Shown one piece after another: positions 1-9,733 of a stretch of 64,000 nt of DNA (position 1 is the first letter of the stretch; every line of letters starts with the position of its first letter). The notes beneath the pieces were generated by a model. It ran no database searches. It was not told the DNA's origin and saw only the letters and a program-made list of their open reading frames with translations. The stretch spans positions 3,557,695-3,621,694 of the forward strand of contig NZ_CP072392.1 of NCBI RefSeq assembly GCF_017742835.1, given 5' to 3'. This stretch comes from Aquabacter sp. L1I39. GTDB lineage: Bacteria; Pseudomonadota; Alphaproteobacteria; Rhizobiales; Xanthobacteraceae. Position numbers and translations under genes: made by a program.

Positions 1-199
1 CCACACAGCCCGTCTTCACCGTCACATTCTCATCGATCAGGAACGCATGCGGGGCCTTCGTCATTGGGACCGCAGGCAGCCTGTGTGGGCATCCCTGGGT
101 CTGACCCCGGATGCCAGAGGTCGTCATGGACGTGGCGCACGGGCGCTTGCCTGTCCGGCCAGTCCGAACGGCCCGCAGAGTGAAGTGAGGTGGACGAAG

Positions 200-838
200 A
201 TGAAGTCGGTTCTCGTTTCCGGCGCCCTCCTGGGCGCGATGGTGGCGGCGCCCGCCATGGCCGCGGATCTCGCGAAGCCGCAGTCCTATCCGGTGAAGGC
301 GCAGGTCGCGGCGCCGGCCCCGGTCTTCTCCTGGACGGGCTTCTATATCGGCGCCAATGCCGGTTATGCCTGGGGGTCCGGCAAGGGGGCGGCCGACTAT
401 TACGGCGTGTCTCCCGACGGCTGGTTCGGCGGCGGCCAGGTCGGCTACAACTACCAGTTCCAGAACAACATGCTGGTGGGTGTCGAGGCCGACCTCCAGG
501 GCAGCGACATTTCCGGAAGCGCGAACAACGTCAACAGCAAGCTGGACTATTTCGGCACCGTGCGGGCCCGTCTTGGCTACGCCTATGACCGCTTCCTGCC
601 TTATGTCACGGGCGGTCTCGCCTATGGCAAGAACACCATCAATGATTTCGGCTACAGCGATTCCAACACCCATGTGGGATGGACGGTCGGTGGCGGTCTT
701 GAATACGCCATCACCAACAACTGGACCGCACGCGCCGAATATCTCTACGTGGATCTCGGCAAGAAGACCTACGACAATATCGGCGATGCCGGCATCGCCG
801 CCAGCACCGCCCGCGTGGGCGTGAACTACAAGTTCTGA
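200..838 (+). CDS. Outer membrane beta-barrel protein (Omp25/Omp31 type)
   Basis: 212 residues. A signal peptide (MKSVLVSGALLGAMVAAPAMA) is followed by a short Pro/Ala linker and the phrase WTGFYIGANAGYAWG, which is typical of the small eight-stranded porin-like proteins of Rhizobiales and Brucella. The protein ends in an aromatic residue (GVNYKF), as outer-membrane barrels do. Alternating Gly/aromatic stretches such as GGGLEYAITNNWTARAEYLYVDLG fit beta strands. The start at 200 has a GAGG about 10 nt upstream and begins directly at the signal peptide. A longer in-frame reading from 47 would put 51 unrelated residues before it. The gene is alone, with a hairpin terminator downstream. Its exact role (structural or porin) cannot be read from sequence. 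Confidence 0.9.
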   Translation: MKSVLVSGALLGAMVAAPAMAADLAKPQSYPVKAQVAAPAPVFSWTGFYIGANAGYAWGSGKGAADYYGVSPDGWFGGGQVGYNYQFQNNMLVGVEADLQGSDISGSANNVNSKLDYFGTVRARLGYAYDRFLPYVTGGLAYGKNTINDFGYSDSNTHVGWTVGGGLEYAITNNWTARAEYLYVDLGKKTYDNIGDAGIAASTARVGVNYKF

Positions 839-882
839 CACAGCGGCGGCGGGCCGCAAGGCCCGGCGAGAGAGACGCGGAA

Positions 883-920
883 CGCGCGGGCGTCCCATCG
901 GGGCCCGCGCGTTTCCGTTT
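883..920 (+). terminator. Rho-independent terminator after the outer membrane protein gene
   Basis: The 9-bp perfect stem CGCGCGGGC (883-891) / GCCCGCGCG (903-911) is followed by TTTCCGTTT (912-920). It lies about 45 nt after the stop codon at 838. Confidence 0.75.
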
Positions 921-1063
921 GACGCGCCGCGGCAGGGGCGGCTCGGCCGTAATATGGCGACGCAATTGTTGAAGGCGGGGAGGTATCAGGGTCTTCGGAT
1001 TGCCTCGCATCCGCCCCATGTCCCGTGATAGACGCGTTCCCGCACATCAGGAGTGAGGCTCAA

Positions 1064-2056
1064 ATGGCGCACGATTCGGCTTCGCTGGATCGCCCCCCGG
1101 TGCGGATCGGGGTCACGGGCATCGGCATCATGGGATCCAACCACGCCCGCGTTCTCTCCCAGCTGGCTGGGGTGGAGCTTGTGGCGGTGGCTGACCCCGA
1201 CCAGGCCCAGGCGGAACGGGTGGCTGGTTTTCTCGGCTGCAAGGCGGTCGGTGACCATCGGGCGCTGCTGGACCTCGGTCTTGACGCCGTGATCGTGGCG
1301 GCGCCCACCCATCTGCACCACCCGGTGGCGCTCGACGTCATCAATGCCGGCGTGTCCGTGCTGGTGGAAAAGCCGGTGGCCTCCACCGTGGCGGAGGGCC
1401 GCGAGATCGTGTCCGCCGCGCGCGCCAAGGGCGTGACCCTCATGGTCGGCCATGTGGAGCGCTTCAATCCGGCGGTGCAGACGGTCAAGAACGCCATCCG
1501 CGACGAGGAGCTTCTCTCCATCGCCATCACGCGCGTCGGCCCCTTCCCGCCCCGCATGTCCAATGTGGGTGTGGTGATCGATCTCGCCGTGCACGACATC
1601 GACCTCATCCGCTGGTTCACCGGCTCCGACATCGTGGAGGTGCAGCCCCAGACCTCCAGCGCCATGGCCGAGCGCGAGGACATCGCGCTGCTTCAGTTCC
1701 GCACCGCCTCCGGGGTGCTCGCCCACATCAACACCAACTGGCTCACCCCCTTCAAGGCGCGCACGGTGCATGTGGCGACTCGCAAGAAATATGTGATGGG
1801 CGACCTCCTCACCCGGCAGGTGACCGAGTGCTTCGACTATCGCCCCGACGGCTCCTATTCCATGCGCCACCTGCCGGTGGCCTATTCCGAGCCGCTGCGC
1901 TCGGAGCTGGAGAATTTCGTCGAGGCCGTGCGCACCAAGAAGCCGCCCATGGTGTCCGGCGACGAGGGCGTCGCCAGCCTCGAAATCGCCATCCAGTGCC
2001 TGGCCGAACGGGCCGAGGCCACCTTGCGCGCCGACCGCCTGCGGGCGGCCGGTTGA
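1064..2056 (+). CDS. Gfo/Idh/MocA family NAD(P)-dependent oxidoreductase
   Basis: 330 residues. The N-terminus carries a Rossmann fold (GVTGIGIMGSNHARV) and the family signature EKPVAST, whose Lys takes part in catalysis in known members. The C-terminal half matches the GFO/IDH/MocA alpha/beta domain. The start at 1064 has AGGAG at about 1049. A GTG at 1025 would add 13 residues with no match to the fold. The next gene, 23 nt downstream, is a DegT-type sugar aminotransferase. In known sugar pathways (for example WbpB/WlbA with WbpE) such a dehydrogenase oxidises a UDP-sugar C3 hydroxyl and the aminotransferase aminates it. That reaction is inferred here from pairing, not proven. Confidence 0.85.
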   Translation: MAHDSASLDRPPVRIGVTGIGIMGSNHARVLSQLAGVELVAVADPDQAQAERVAGFLGCKAVGDHRALLDLGLDAVIVAAPTHLHHPVALDVINAGVSVLVEKPVASTVAEGREIVSAARAKGVTLMVGHVERFNPAVQTVKNAIRDEELLSIAITRVGPFPPRMSNVGVVIDLAVHDIDLIRWFTGSDIVEVQPQTSSAMAEREDIALLQFRTASGVLAHINTNWLTPFKARTVHVATRKKYVMGDLLTRQVTECFDYRPDGSYSMRHLPVAYSEPLRSELENFVEAVRTKKPPMVSGDEGVASLEIAIQCLAERAEATLRADRLRAAG

Positions 2057-2079
2057 TTGCCATTCTCAAGGGACATTTC

Positions 2080-3228
2080 ATGACTTCCCACGTGACCTCG
2101 CAGATGGCACCCATCCCCTTCATCGACGTGGCCGCCCAGCGCGCCCGGCTTGGCGCGCGCATCGACCGCGCGGTGTCCTCGGTGCTGGAGAGCTGCCGCT
2201 TCATCAATGGGCCGGAAGTGGCGATGCTGGAGGAACAGCTCGCCGCCTTCGCCGGCGCCAAATATGCAGTCTCCTGCTCCAGCGGCACGGATGCGCTGGC
2301 CATGCTGCTGATGGCCTGGGGCGTGAAGGCGGGGGACGCGGTCTTCTGCCCGGCCTTCACATTCTGCGCCACCGCCGAGGTGGTGCCGTGGGTGGGCGCC
2401 ACCGCCGTGTTTGTGGACGTGCTGCCCGACACCTTCAACATGGATGCCGCCTCCCTGGAGCGCGCCATCGGCATCGCCAAGGCCAAGGGCCTGACCCCCA
2501 AGGTGGTCATTCCCGTGGACCTGTTCGGCCAAGCGGCGGACTATGACGCCATCCTGCCGGTGGCCGAGGCCCATGGCCTGAAAGTGCTGTGCGACACCGC
2601 CCAGGGCTTCGGCGCCACCTGGCGCGGCCAGCGCACCGGCAGCATCGGCCATGCCACCGCCACCTCCTTCTTCCCGGCCAAGCCGCTCGGCTGCTACGGC
2701 GATGGCGGCGCCATCTTCACCGATGACGCTGACCTCGTGAGCGTACTCAAGAGCGTGCGCGAGCACGGCCAGGGCACGGACAAGTATGAGAATGTGCGCA
2801 TCGGCATGACCGCCCGCCTCGACACCATCCAGGCGGCGGTGCTGATCGAGAAGCTGGACATCTTCGAGGACGAGATCGCGGCGCGCGACCGCGTCGCCAA
2901 GCGCTACAACGAAATGCTGGGCGATGTGGCCACGGTTCCGGTGGTGGACCCGCGCGCCACCTCCATCTGGGCGCAATACACCATCCGCCTCGCCCCCGGC
3001 CGGCGCGATGCCCTCGCCGATGCGCTGAAGAAGGACGGCATCCCCACCGCCGTCTATTATCGCATCCCCATGCATCGCCAGCCGGCTTACAGCCACTTCC
3101 CCAGCGATGCCGCCCCCGTGGCGGAGGCGCTCTGCCCGGAAGTGATCAGCCTGCCCATGCATGCCTATCTCGGCCAGGCGACGCAGGATCGAATCGTGAC
3201 CGCCGTCCGCCGCGCTTTGGCGGGCTGA
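2080..3228 (+). CDS. DegT/DnrJ/EryC1/StrS family PLP-dependent aminotransferase
   Basis: 382 residues, normal for the family. Recognisable blocks are FIDVAAQRA and FINGPEVAMLEEQLAAF at the N-terminus, the cofactor-binding CSSGTDALAMLL, CDTAQGFGATW, and the PLP lysine region SFFPAKPLGCYGDGGAIF, followed by the substrate-loop block VREHGQGTDKYENVRIGMTARLD. These enzymes transfer an amino group to keto-sugar nucleotides used in surface polysaccharides. The ATG at 2080 gives the expected N-terminus, and the frame is open further upstream inside the previous gene. It forms an operon with the MocA-type oxidoreductase, 23 nt apart, and ends at a strong terminator. No acetyltransferase or glycosyltransferase lies beside it. 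Confidence 0.9.
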   Translation: MTSHVTSQMAPIPFIDVAAQRARLGARIDRAVSSVLESCRFINGPEVAMLEEQLAAFAGAKYAVSCSSGTDALAMLLMAWGVKAGDAVFCPAFTFCATAEVVPWVGATAVFVDVLPDTFNMDAASLERAIGIAKAKGLTPKVVIPVDLFGQAADYDAILPVAEAHGLKVLCDTAQGFGATWRGQRTGSIGHATATSFFPAKPLGCYGDGGAIFTDDADLVSVLKSVREHGQGTDKYENVRIGMTARLDTIQAAVLIEKLDIFEDEIAARDRVAKRYNEMLGDVATVPVVDPRATSIWAQYTIRLAPGRRDALADALKKDGIPTAVYYRIPMHRQPAYSHFPSDAAPVAEALCPEVISLPMHAYLGQATQDRIVTAVRRALAG

Positions 3229-3268
3229 GCGGGCAAGGCCGCGCACGGCGCGCGGCACGGACATGAAG

Positions 3269-3297
3269 AGGGCCGGCCGCCATGGCCGGCCCTTTTT
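3269..3297 (+). terminator. Rho-independent terminator after the aminotransferase gene
   Basis: The perfect 10-bp stem AGGGCCGGCC (3269-3278) / GGCCGGCCCT (3284-3293) has a 5-nt loop and a TTTTT run (3293-3297). It is placed 40 nt after the stop. Confidence 0.9.
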
Positions 3298-3460
3298 CAT
3301 GGGGGCGACCTGAATGCGGCCCGTGGCCCCGCGGCCTCAGAATGCGGGCCGGGCGAAGCGGGCAGGGGCTGCGGCATCGCCCGGCCTTCCCGCAGATAGC
3401 GATACAATCGGACCCGAACGTGCAATAGCCTGCCGCCAGACGCGGCGATAAAGCGGACCC

Positions 3461-5029
3461 ATGTTCAAAAGCATCCTCTCCGTCGGCGGACTGACCCTGC
3501 TTTCGCGCCTCGCCGGCTTCGTGCGGGACGTGGTGATGGCGGCCGTACTCGGCGCCGGGCCGGTGGCGGATGCCTTCCTGGTGGCTTTCCGCCTGCCCAA
3601 TCATTTCCGCGCCATCTTCGCCGAGGGCGCCTTCAACGCCGCCTTCGTGCCCACTTATTCGCGGCTGCGGGAGCAGGGGGGCGTGGCCACGGCCCGGGAG
3701 TTTGCCAACGAGATTCTCACCGCCATGGCACTGGTGCACGCCGTGCTGCTGGCTCTGGCGCTGGGCTTTACGGCGGATTTTGTGGGGCTGCTGGCGCCGG
3801 GCCTCAAGGAGAATCCCGAGCGGTTCCAACTGGCGGTGTCGCTCACCCGCATCACCTTTCCCTATCTGGCGCTCATTTCGGTCGCCACCCTCATCTCCGG
3901 CGCGCTCAACGCCTCCAACCGCTTCGCCATGGCGGCGGCCTCGCCCATTTTGCTGAATGTCTGCATGGTGGGGACGCTGCTTTCGGCGGCCGCCTTTCCC
4001 ACCGCCGGCCATGCGGCGGCCTGGGGCGTGCTGCTGTCGGGCATCGGGCAGGTGCTGCTGGTGGGATGGGATGCGGAGCGCAGCGGCATCGGCCTGCGCT
4101 TCTCCCGGCCCCACCTCAATCCCGGAACGCGGCAATTCCTCAAGGCGCTGGGCCCCGCCATCATCGGCTCGGCCGGGGTGCAGATCGCGCTGTTCGCCGA
4201 CACCATCATCGCCACTTTCCTGCCCTCGGGCGCGCTCTCAGCGCTTTATTATGCCGATCGCATCAACCAATTGCCCATCGGCGTGGTGGGAATCGCCATT
4301 GGCACCGTGCTGCTGCCGGAAATGTCCCGGCGTCTGGCCGCGGGGGATGATGCGGGCGCGGCCCATGCGCAGGCGCGTTCCATCGAGTTCGCGGTGCTGC
4401 TCTCGCTGCCTTTCGTTGTGGCGGCGCTCCTCATTCCCGACCTCACCATGCGTGCCCTGTTCGCGCGCGGCGCCTTCACACGGGGTGATGCGGCGGAGGC
4501 GGCCGCGACATTGCAGGCCTATGGGGTGGGGCTCATCGCCTTCGTGGTGTTGCGGGCCTTCATCGCGCCGTTCCATGCCCGCGGCGATACGACGACGCCC
4601 ATGGTCGCCTCGCTGACCGCCGTGGGCATCAATGTGGCGCTGAAATTCGCGCTCATGGGGACGCTGGCGCAGGTGGGCCTTGCGCTGGCCACCGCCATTG
4701 GCGGCTGGATCAATCTCGGCCTCCTCATCTTCTTCGCCCACCGGCGCGGGCTGCCGCTTGGCGATGCGCGGCTGCCGGGAAATCTCGGGCGCCTTCTGGT
4801 CTGTGGCCTGGTGCTGGCGGGGGTCCTGCTCGGTGCCGACCCGATCGCGCGCCTCCTAACGGCGCACCTTGCCGTCGCGCGGGAGGAACTGGTCTTCCTG
4901 GCCGTGGTGCTGACGGGGGGACTTGCCTATCTCGCCACGGTCATCGTGTTTTTCGGCCGACGCTTCCTCGCGCCGCTGCTGCGCCGGCGGGGGACCGCCG
5001 CCCCTGCGCCGACGGACAAGGAGCCATGA
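3461..5029 (+). CDS. murJ: Lipid II flippase MurJ (MviN)
   Basis: 522 residues. It begins MFKSILSVGGLTLLSRLAGF, with RDVVMAAVLGAGPVADAF, RLPNHFRAIFAEGAFNAAFVP and a later PIGVVGIAIGTVLLPEMSR, all characteristic of the MurJ/MviN branch of the MOP exporter superfamily. About 14 membrane segments are visible along the whole length. MurJ moves the peptidoglycan precursor lipid II across the inner membrane. The start is the ATG at 3461 at the beginning of the conserved N-terminus. The gene stands alone between the upstream terminator and a 283-nt gap. A polar C-terminal tail (RRRGTAAPAPTDKEP) follows the last helix. Confidence 0.95.
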   Translation: MFKSILSVGGLTLLSRLAGFVRDVVMAAVLGAGPVADAFLVAFRLPNHFRAIFAEGAFNAAFVPTYSRLREQGGVATAREFANEILTAMALVHAVLLALALGFTADFVGLLAPGLKENPERFQLAVSLTRITFPYLALISVATLISGALNASNRFAMAAASPILLNVCMVGTLLSAAAFPTAGHAAAWGVLLSGIGQVLLVGWDAERSGIGLRFSRPHLNPGTRQFLKALGPAIIGSAGVQIALFADTIIATFLPSGALSALYYADRINQLPIGVVGIAIGTVLLPEMSRRLAAGDDAGAAHAQARSIEFAVLLSLPFVVAALLIPDLTMRALFARGAFTRGDAAEAAATLQAYGVGLIAFVVLRAFIAPFHARGDTTTPMVASLTAVGINVALKFALMGTLAQVGLALATAIGGWINLGLLIFFAHRRGLPLGDARLPGNLGRLLVCGLVLAGVLLGADPIARLLTAHLAVAREELVFLAVVLTGGLAYLATVIVFFGRRFLAPLLRRRGTAAPAPTDKEP

Positions 5030-5312
5030 GGCGCCGGACCGGGCGATGAAGCGGTCGTGACCACCCTCATCACGGTCGCAGCAGCTTGAGCGCCGATACG
5101 CGAAGCCCGAGGGCCTGCAGGAGGTTCAATCACACCGCCGTCTGCGCCGAGGCCGCGATTCAGAGGATCTTGGCTTGCCGTTAGGGATTTTGCATTGCAC
5201 ACGTCTGTGCTATGCGAGCGGCTGTGGCAAACGGCTCGTCGGTTGCGGGAAGCGCCGTTCTTCGCCCTGACAATGAAATGGCGCGCCTCAAGTCGCCCTG
5301 TCGGAGCACTCT
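5030..5312. other. Intergenic region before the first RND operon
   Basis: No gene is supported in these 283 bases. The stretch probably holds the promoter of the efflux operon starting at 5313. No clear operator palindrome or local repressor gene was seen. Confidence 0.5.
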
Positions 5313-6488
5313 ATGTCCGTCCAGCCGCATCGCGTAGCGATCACTGCGTTCGTCCTGTCTGCCCTCGTTGCGCTTGCTGGCTGCGGCCAGCCGCAGCAAC
5401 AGCAGCAGCAGGCTGCGCCGCCGCCGCCCACGGTCACCGTGGCCAAACCCCAGCCGCGCACCATCACCGATTATGACGAATATGTCGGCCGCTTCGCCGC
5501 CATCGACCGGGTGTCGGTCAATGCGCGCGTGTCCGGCTACCTGGATAAGATCAGTTTCACCGACGGCCAGATGGTGAAGGAGGGCGACCTGCTCTTCACC
5601 ATCGACCAGCGGCCCTACAAGATCGCGCTGCAGCAGGCGGAGGCCAACCTCGCCCAGGCGAAGGCCAATCTGGACTACGCCACCACCGATCTGGAGCGCG
5701 CCCGCACCCTGATCGAGGACAAGACGTCCAACGCCATCTCCAAGCAGACCTTCGACCAGCGCACCCAGACCCAGCGCACGGCCGCGGCCACCGTCCAGGC
5801 GCAGGAAGCGGCGGTCAACCAAGCCAAGCTCGATCTTCAGTTCACTGAGCTGCGCGCGCCCATCACCGGTCGCATCGGCGACCGGCGGGTGTCGGTGGGC
5901 AATTATGTGGTCGGCGGCGCGGGTGCCTCGCCCACGCTTCTGGCCATCATCGTCTCGACCGATCCCATCTATTTCGAGTTCACCTTCGACGAAGCCTCCT
6001 TCCTGCGTTACCAGCGCCTGATGGGCGGCGCGGATGTGAGCGGCTCCAAGGTCGATCTCAAGCTGATTGACGACAAAGGCTGGCCCTATCACGGCAAGAT
6101 GGACTTCCTGAACAACATCGTGGACCGCGAGACCGGCACCATCCGGGGCCGCGCGGTGTTCGAGAATTCCAAGGACCTGTTCCGTCCCGGCATGTTCGGC
6201 CGGGTGCGGGTGGCCTCCTCGGCGCCCTATGAGGCGCTGACCGTGCCGGACACGGCCATCGGCAGCGAGCAGACCCAGAAGTTCGTTTATGTGGTGGGCC
6301 CGGAGAACACGGTGCAGGTGCGCCCGGTGGTGCTTGGGCCCCTGGAGGGGCCGCTGCGCGTGATCAAGTCCGGCTTGAAGCCCGACGACGTGGTGGTGGT
6401 GAACGGCCTGATGCGCGTGCGTCCTGGCGTCAAGGTCACCCCTCAGGAGGAAAAGCCAGCCGCGGCACCCTCGGCCCAGGCCAAGTGA
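5313..6488 (+). CDS. RND efflux periplasmic adaptor (membrane fusion) lipoprotein, AcrA/MexA type
   Basis: 391 residues. The lipobox LVALAGC makes this a lipoprotein, and a Gln-run (residues about 28-34) follows the acylated Cys. The order of domains is half-lipoyl (VNARVSGYLDKISFTDGQMVKEGD), alpha-hairpin coiled coil (about residues 100-175, with QAEANLAQAKANLDYATTDLERA), second half-lipoyl (LRAPITGRIGDRRVSVGNYV), beta barrel and membrane-proximal domain. It links the inner-membrane pump to an outer-membrane channel. The pump gene starts 13 nt downstream, so the two form an operon. No TolC-type channel gene is adjacent. Substrates cannot be predicted. Confidence 0.93.
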   Translation: MSVQPHRVAITAFVLSALVALAGCGQPQQQQQQAAPPPPTVTVAKPQPRTITDYDEYVGRFAAIDRVSVNARVSGYLDKISFTDGQMVKEGDLLFTIDQRPYKIALQQAEANLAQAKANLDYATTDLERARTLIEDKTSNAISKQTFDQRTQTQRTAAATVQAQEAAVNQAKLDLQFTELRAPITGRIGDRRVSVGNYVVGGAGASPTLLAIIVSTDPIYFEFTFDEASFLRYQRLMGGADVSGSKVDLKLIDDKGWPYHGKMDFLNNIVDRETGTIRGRAVFENSKDLFRPGMFGRVRVASSAPYEALTVPDTAIGSEQTQKFVYVVGPENTVQVRPVVLGPLEGPLRVIKSGLKPDDVVVVNGLMRVRPGVKVTPQEEKPAAAPSAQAK

Positions 6489-6501
6489 GGGGGACGGCAC
6501 C

Positions 6502-9500
6502 ATGCGCTTGTCCCATTTCTTCATCGACCGCCCGATCTTTGCCTGGGTGGTCTCCATTGTCATCGTGATCCTGGGCGCGGTCACCTATCTGCGCCTGCCC
6601 GTGGCGCAATATCCCGAGATCGCGCCGCCCGTCATCAACGTCACCGGCCAATATCCCGGCGCCAGCGCCGAGACCGTGGCCGAGACCGTGGTGGCGCCCA
6701 TCGAGCAGCAGATCAACGGCGTGGAGGGGATGCTTTACATCTCCTCCAACTCCACCGCCGATGGCCGCTTCTCCATTTCGGTGACCTTCGACCTCGGCAC
6801 CAACCTGGATATCGCCCAGGTGCAGGTGCAGAACCGCGTCGCCATCGCCGAGCCGCGCCTGCCCTCCGAGGTGCAGCAGGTGGGCGTGGTCACCGCCAAG
6901 TCCTCGCCGGACCTGATGCTGGTGGTGAGCCTCTACTCACCTGATGGCAGCCGCGATCCGCTCTTCCTGTCCCATGTGGCCAACGTCCAGATCAAGGACG
7001 TGCTGTCGCGCATTGACGGCGTCGGCTCCATCACGGTGTTCGGCTCCCGTGAATACGCCATGCAGGTCTGGCTTGACCCGACCCGGCTTCAGGAACTGAA
7101 CCTGACCGCGGGCGACGTGGTCACCGCCTTGCGCGCCCAGAACGTGCAGGTGGCCTCCGGCGTGCTGAACCAGCCGCCCGTGCCGCAGCAGCGCGCCTTC
7201 CAGGTGGCGGTGCGCACCCTCGGCCGACTGTCCGATCCCGAGCAGTTCGGCAATGTGGTCATCAAGCAGACCGAGACCGCCCTGGTGCGCCTGAAGGACG
7301 TGGCCAAGGTCGAGATTTCGGCCCAGGACTATGCCTCCACGTCGTTCCTCGACAAGGACTTGTCGGTCTCGCTGGGCGTGTTCCAGCGCCCGGGCTCCAA
7401 CGCGCTCGCCACCGGCAATGCCATCGTCGCGGAGATGCAGCGGCTCGGCAAGGAACTGCCGAGCGGCGTGAAGTACGCCATCTATTACAATCCCACCGAG
7501 TTCATCCAGCAGTCGGTGGAAGCGGTCATTCACACCATCGCCGAAGCCATTGTGCTCGTGGTTCTGGTGGTGATCCTCTTCCTGCAGACCTGGCGGGCGG
7601 CGATCATCCCGATCCTCGCCATCCCGATCTCGCTGGTGGGCACCTTCTTCTTCATGTCGCTGTTCGGCTTCTCGCTGAACAACCTGTCCTTGTTCGGACT
7701 GGTGCTCGCCATCGGCATCGTGGTCGACGACGCCATCGTGGTGGTGGAGAATGTGGAGCGCAACATCGCGGCCGGCCTCTCGCCACGGGACGCGGCCTAC
7801 CGCTCCATGGATGAGGTGGGCGGAGCGCTTGTGGCCATTTCGCTGGTGCTGGCCTCGGTGTTCATTCCCACCGCCTTCATCACCGGCATTTCCGGCCAGT
7901 TCTATCGGCAGTTCGGCCTCACCATCGCCGGCTCGACCCTGATCTCGCTGCTGGTGTCGCTGACATTGTCGCCGGCCATGTGCGCGGTGCTGCTGAAGCC
8001 CCATCGGGAGAACCACAAGGTGGCCTGGTATGCCCGGCCTCTGCATGGCTTCTTCCGCATCTTCAATCGCGGCTTCGAGGGGCTGGGCAACGGCTATGCC
8101 TGGCTCACCTCGCGCCTGGTGCGCATCGTGGCGGTGGTGCTGATTGCCTATGCGGGCATCCTGGCTTTTGGCGGCCATCTGTTCGTCTCGACCCCGCAGG
8201 GCTTCATCCCGCAGCAGGATCGCGGCTACCTGATCGTGGTCGCGCAATTGCCGCCGGGCGCCGCCATGCAGCGCACGGAAGAGGTGATGAAGCGGGCGGC
8301 GGACCTGGTGTTGGGCACCCCGGGCGTCGGCCATATCGTCAACATTGCCGGCTTCTCGGGCGCCACCTTCACCAATGCGCCCAATGCGGGCGCCATGTTC
8401 GTCATCCTGGAGCCGTTCTCCGAGCGCCAGAACGATCCGGGACGATCGGCGGGCGCGGTTCAGCGGCAATTGTTCGGCAAGCTCGCCGCCATCCAGGAAG
8501 CCATGATGATCGTGGTGCAGCCGCCGCCCGTGCAGGGCATCGGCAATGCCGGTGGCTTCCGCATGATGGTGGAGGACCGCACCGGCGCCGGCTACAAGGC
8601 GCTGCAGAACGCCACCTATGCCATGATGGGCGCGGCGGCTCAGACGCCGGGCCTGATGCAGGTCTATTCGCTGTTCGAGACCTCGACCCCGCAGATGTAT
8701 CTCGACATCGACCGGGCCAAGGCGCAGCTCCTGCAGGTGGACATCGCCAATGTGTTCGCCGCGCTTCAGACCTATATCGGCTCCACCTATGTGAACGACT
8801 TCAACCTCTTCACCCGCACCTTCCGCGTGCAGGTGCAGGCGGATGCGGCGTTCCGCATGGATCCGAACGACATTCTGAAGATCCGGGTGCGCAATGCCAG
8901 CGGCGAGACCGTCCCGCTCGGCTCCTTCACCACCATGCATGACCTGACGGGTCCCTATCGCGTGGCCCGCTACAATCTCTATCCGGCGGCGGAGCTCGAT
9001 GGCTCGCCGGCGCCGGGCTATTCCCAGGGCCAGGCCATGCAGATCATGCAAGGCCTCGCCGCCCAGGTGCTGCCGCAGGGCTTCGCCTATGAATGGACGG
9101 CGCTGGCCTACCAGCAGCAGCGGGCCGGCAACACCGCCATCTTCGCGTTTGCCCTCGGCGTGGTGTTCGTCTTCCTGGTGCTGGCGGCCCAATATGAGAG
9201 CCTGACTTTGCCTTTGGCAGTCATTCTCATCGTGCCCATGTGCCTGGTGGCCGCCTTGGGCGGGGTGATCTTGCGCGGGATGGACAATAACGTCCTGACC
9301 CAGGTGGGCTTCGTGGTGCTCATCGGCCTTGCGGCGAAGAACGCGATCCTGATCGTGGAATTCGCCAAGCAGCTGGAGGATGAGGGCCATGGGCGCCAGG
9401 AGGCGGCGGTGGAGGCGGCGCGGTTGCGTCTGCGTCCCATCGTCATGACTTCGCTCGCCTTCATCCTGGGCGTGGTGCCGCTCGTCTGGGCGGTGGGCGC

Positions 9501-9705
9501 GGGCGCCGAGCTGCGTCAGGCGCTGGGCACGGCGGTGTTCTCCGGCATGATTGGGGTGACCATTTTCGGCCTCATCTTCACGCCGGTCTTCTATGTGTTC
9601 GCCCGCTGGATCGCCTCCTTCGGCAAGCGCAAGGACAAGCCGGCCCCCAAGTCGGACGACGACCACCGTCCGCCGCAAGGGGATTATGTGGCGCCGGCCG
9701 AATAG
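6502..9705 (+). CDS. RND multidrug efflux permease, HAE1 family (AcrB/MexB type)
   Basis: 1067 residues, the usual size. It begins MRLSHFFIDRPIFAWVVSI. The proton relay aspartates in TM4 are present ([17 protein letters not shown]), and the second-half signature [21 protein letters not shown] is intact. The two large periplasmic loops contain typical porter-domain phrases, including YVNDFNLFTRTFRV. It forms a trimeric proton-driven pump with the adaptor encoded immediately upstream. The gene ends in a charged tail and is followed by a 15-bp hairpin. A second RND pair of the same superfamily occurs at 50.8-55.1 kb. The two differ clearly in sequence and are not a recent duplication. Confidence 0.96.
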   Translation: MRLSHFFIDRPIFAWVVSIVIVILGAVTYLRLPVAQYPEIAPPVINVTGQYPGASAETVAETVVAPIEQQINGVEGMLYISSNSTADGRFSISVTFDLGTNLDIAQVQVQNRVAIAEPRLPSEVQQVGVVTAKSSPDLMLVVSLYSPDGSRDPLFLSHVANVQIKDVLSRIDGVGSITVFGSREYAMQVWLDPTRLQELNLTAGDVVTALRAQNVQVASGVLNQPPVPQQRAFQVAVRTLGRLSDPEQFGNVVIKQTETALVRLKDVAKVEISAQDYASTSFLDKDLSVSLGVFQRPGSNALATGNAIVAEMQRLGKELPSGVKYAIYYNPTEFIQQSVEAVIHTIAEAIVLVVLVVILFLQTWRAAIIPILAIPISLVGTFFFMSLFGFSLNNLSLFGLVLAIGIVVDDAIVVVENVERNIAAGLSPRDAAYRSMDEVGGALVAISLVLASVFIPTAFITGISGQFYRQFGLTIAGSTLISLLVSLTLSPAMCAVLLKPHRENHKVAWYARPLHGFFRIFNRGFEGLGNGYAWLTSRLVRIVAVVLIAYAGILAFGGHLFVSTPQGFIPQQDRGYLIVVAQLPPGAAMQRTEEVMKRAADLVLGTPGVGHIVNIAGFSGATFTNAPNAGAMFVILEPFSERQNDPGRSAGAVQRQLFGKLAAIQEAMMIVVQPPPVQGIGNAGGFRMMVEDRTGAGYKALQNATYAMMGAAAQTPGLMQVYSLFETSTPQMYLDIDRAKAQLLQVDIANVFAALQTYIGSTYVNDFNLFTRTFRVQVQADAAFRMDPNDILKIRVRNASGETVPLGSFTTMHDLTGPYRVARYNLYPAAELDGSPAPGYSQGQAMQIMQGLAAQVLPQGFAYEWTALAYQQQRAGNTAIFAFALGVVFVFLVLAAQYESLTLPLAVILIVPMCLVAALGGVILRGMDNNVLTQVGFVVLIGLAAKNAILIVEFAKQLEDEGHGRQEAAVEAARLRLRPIVMTSLAFILGVVPLVWAVGAGAELRQALGTAVFSGMIGVTIFGLIFTPVFYVFARWIASFGKRKDKPAPKSDDDHRPPQGDYVAPAE

Positions 9706-9733
9706 GCGGCAGCGCCCCCTGTCCTGACGCTGG

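Noticed and set aside
47..199. N-terminal extension of the outer membrane protein from 47
   Set aside because: The 51 extra residues are unrelated to the family and precede the real signal peptide. The ATG at 200 has its own ribosome site.
5195..5476. Protein frame overlapping the first RND adaptor
   Set aside because: It overlaps the real lipoprotein start in another frame and has no family features.
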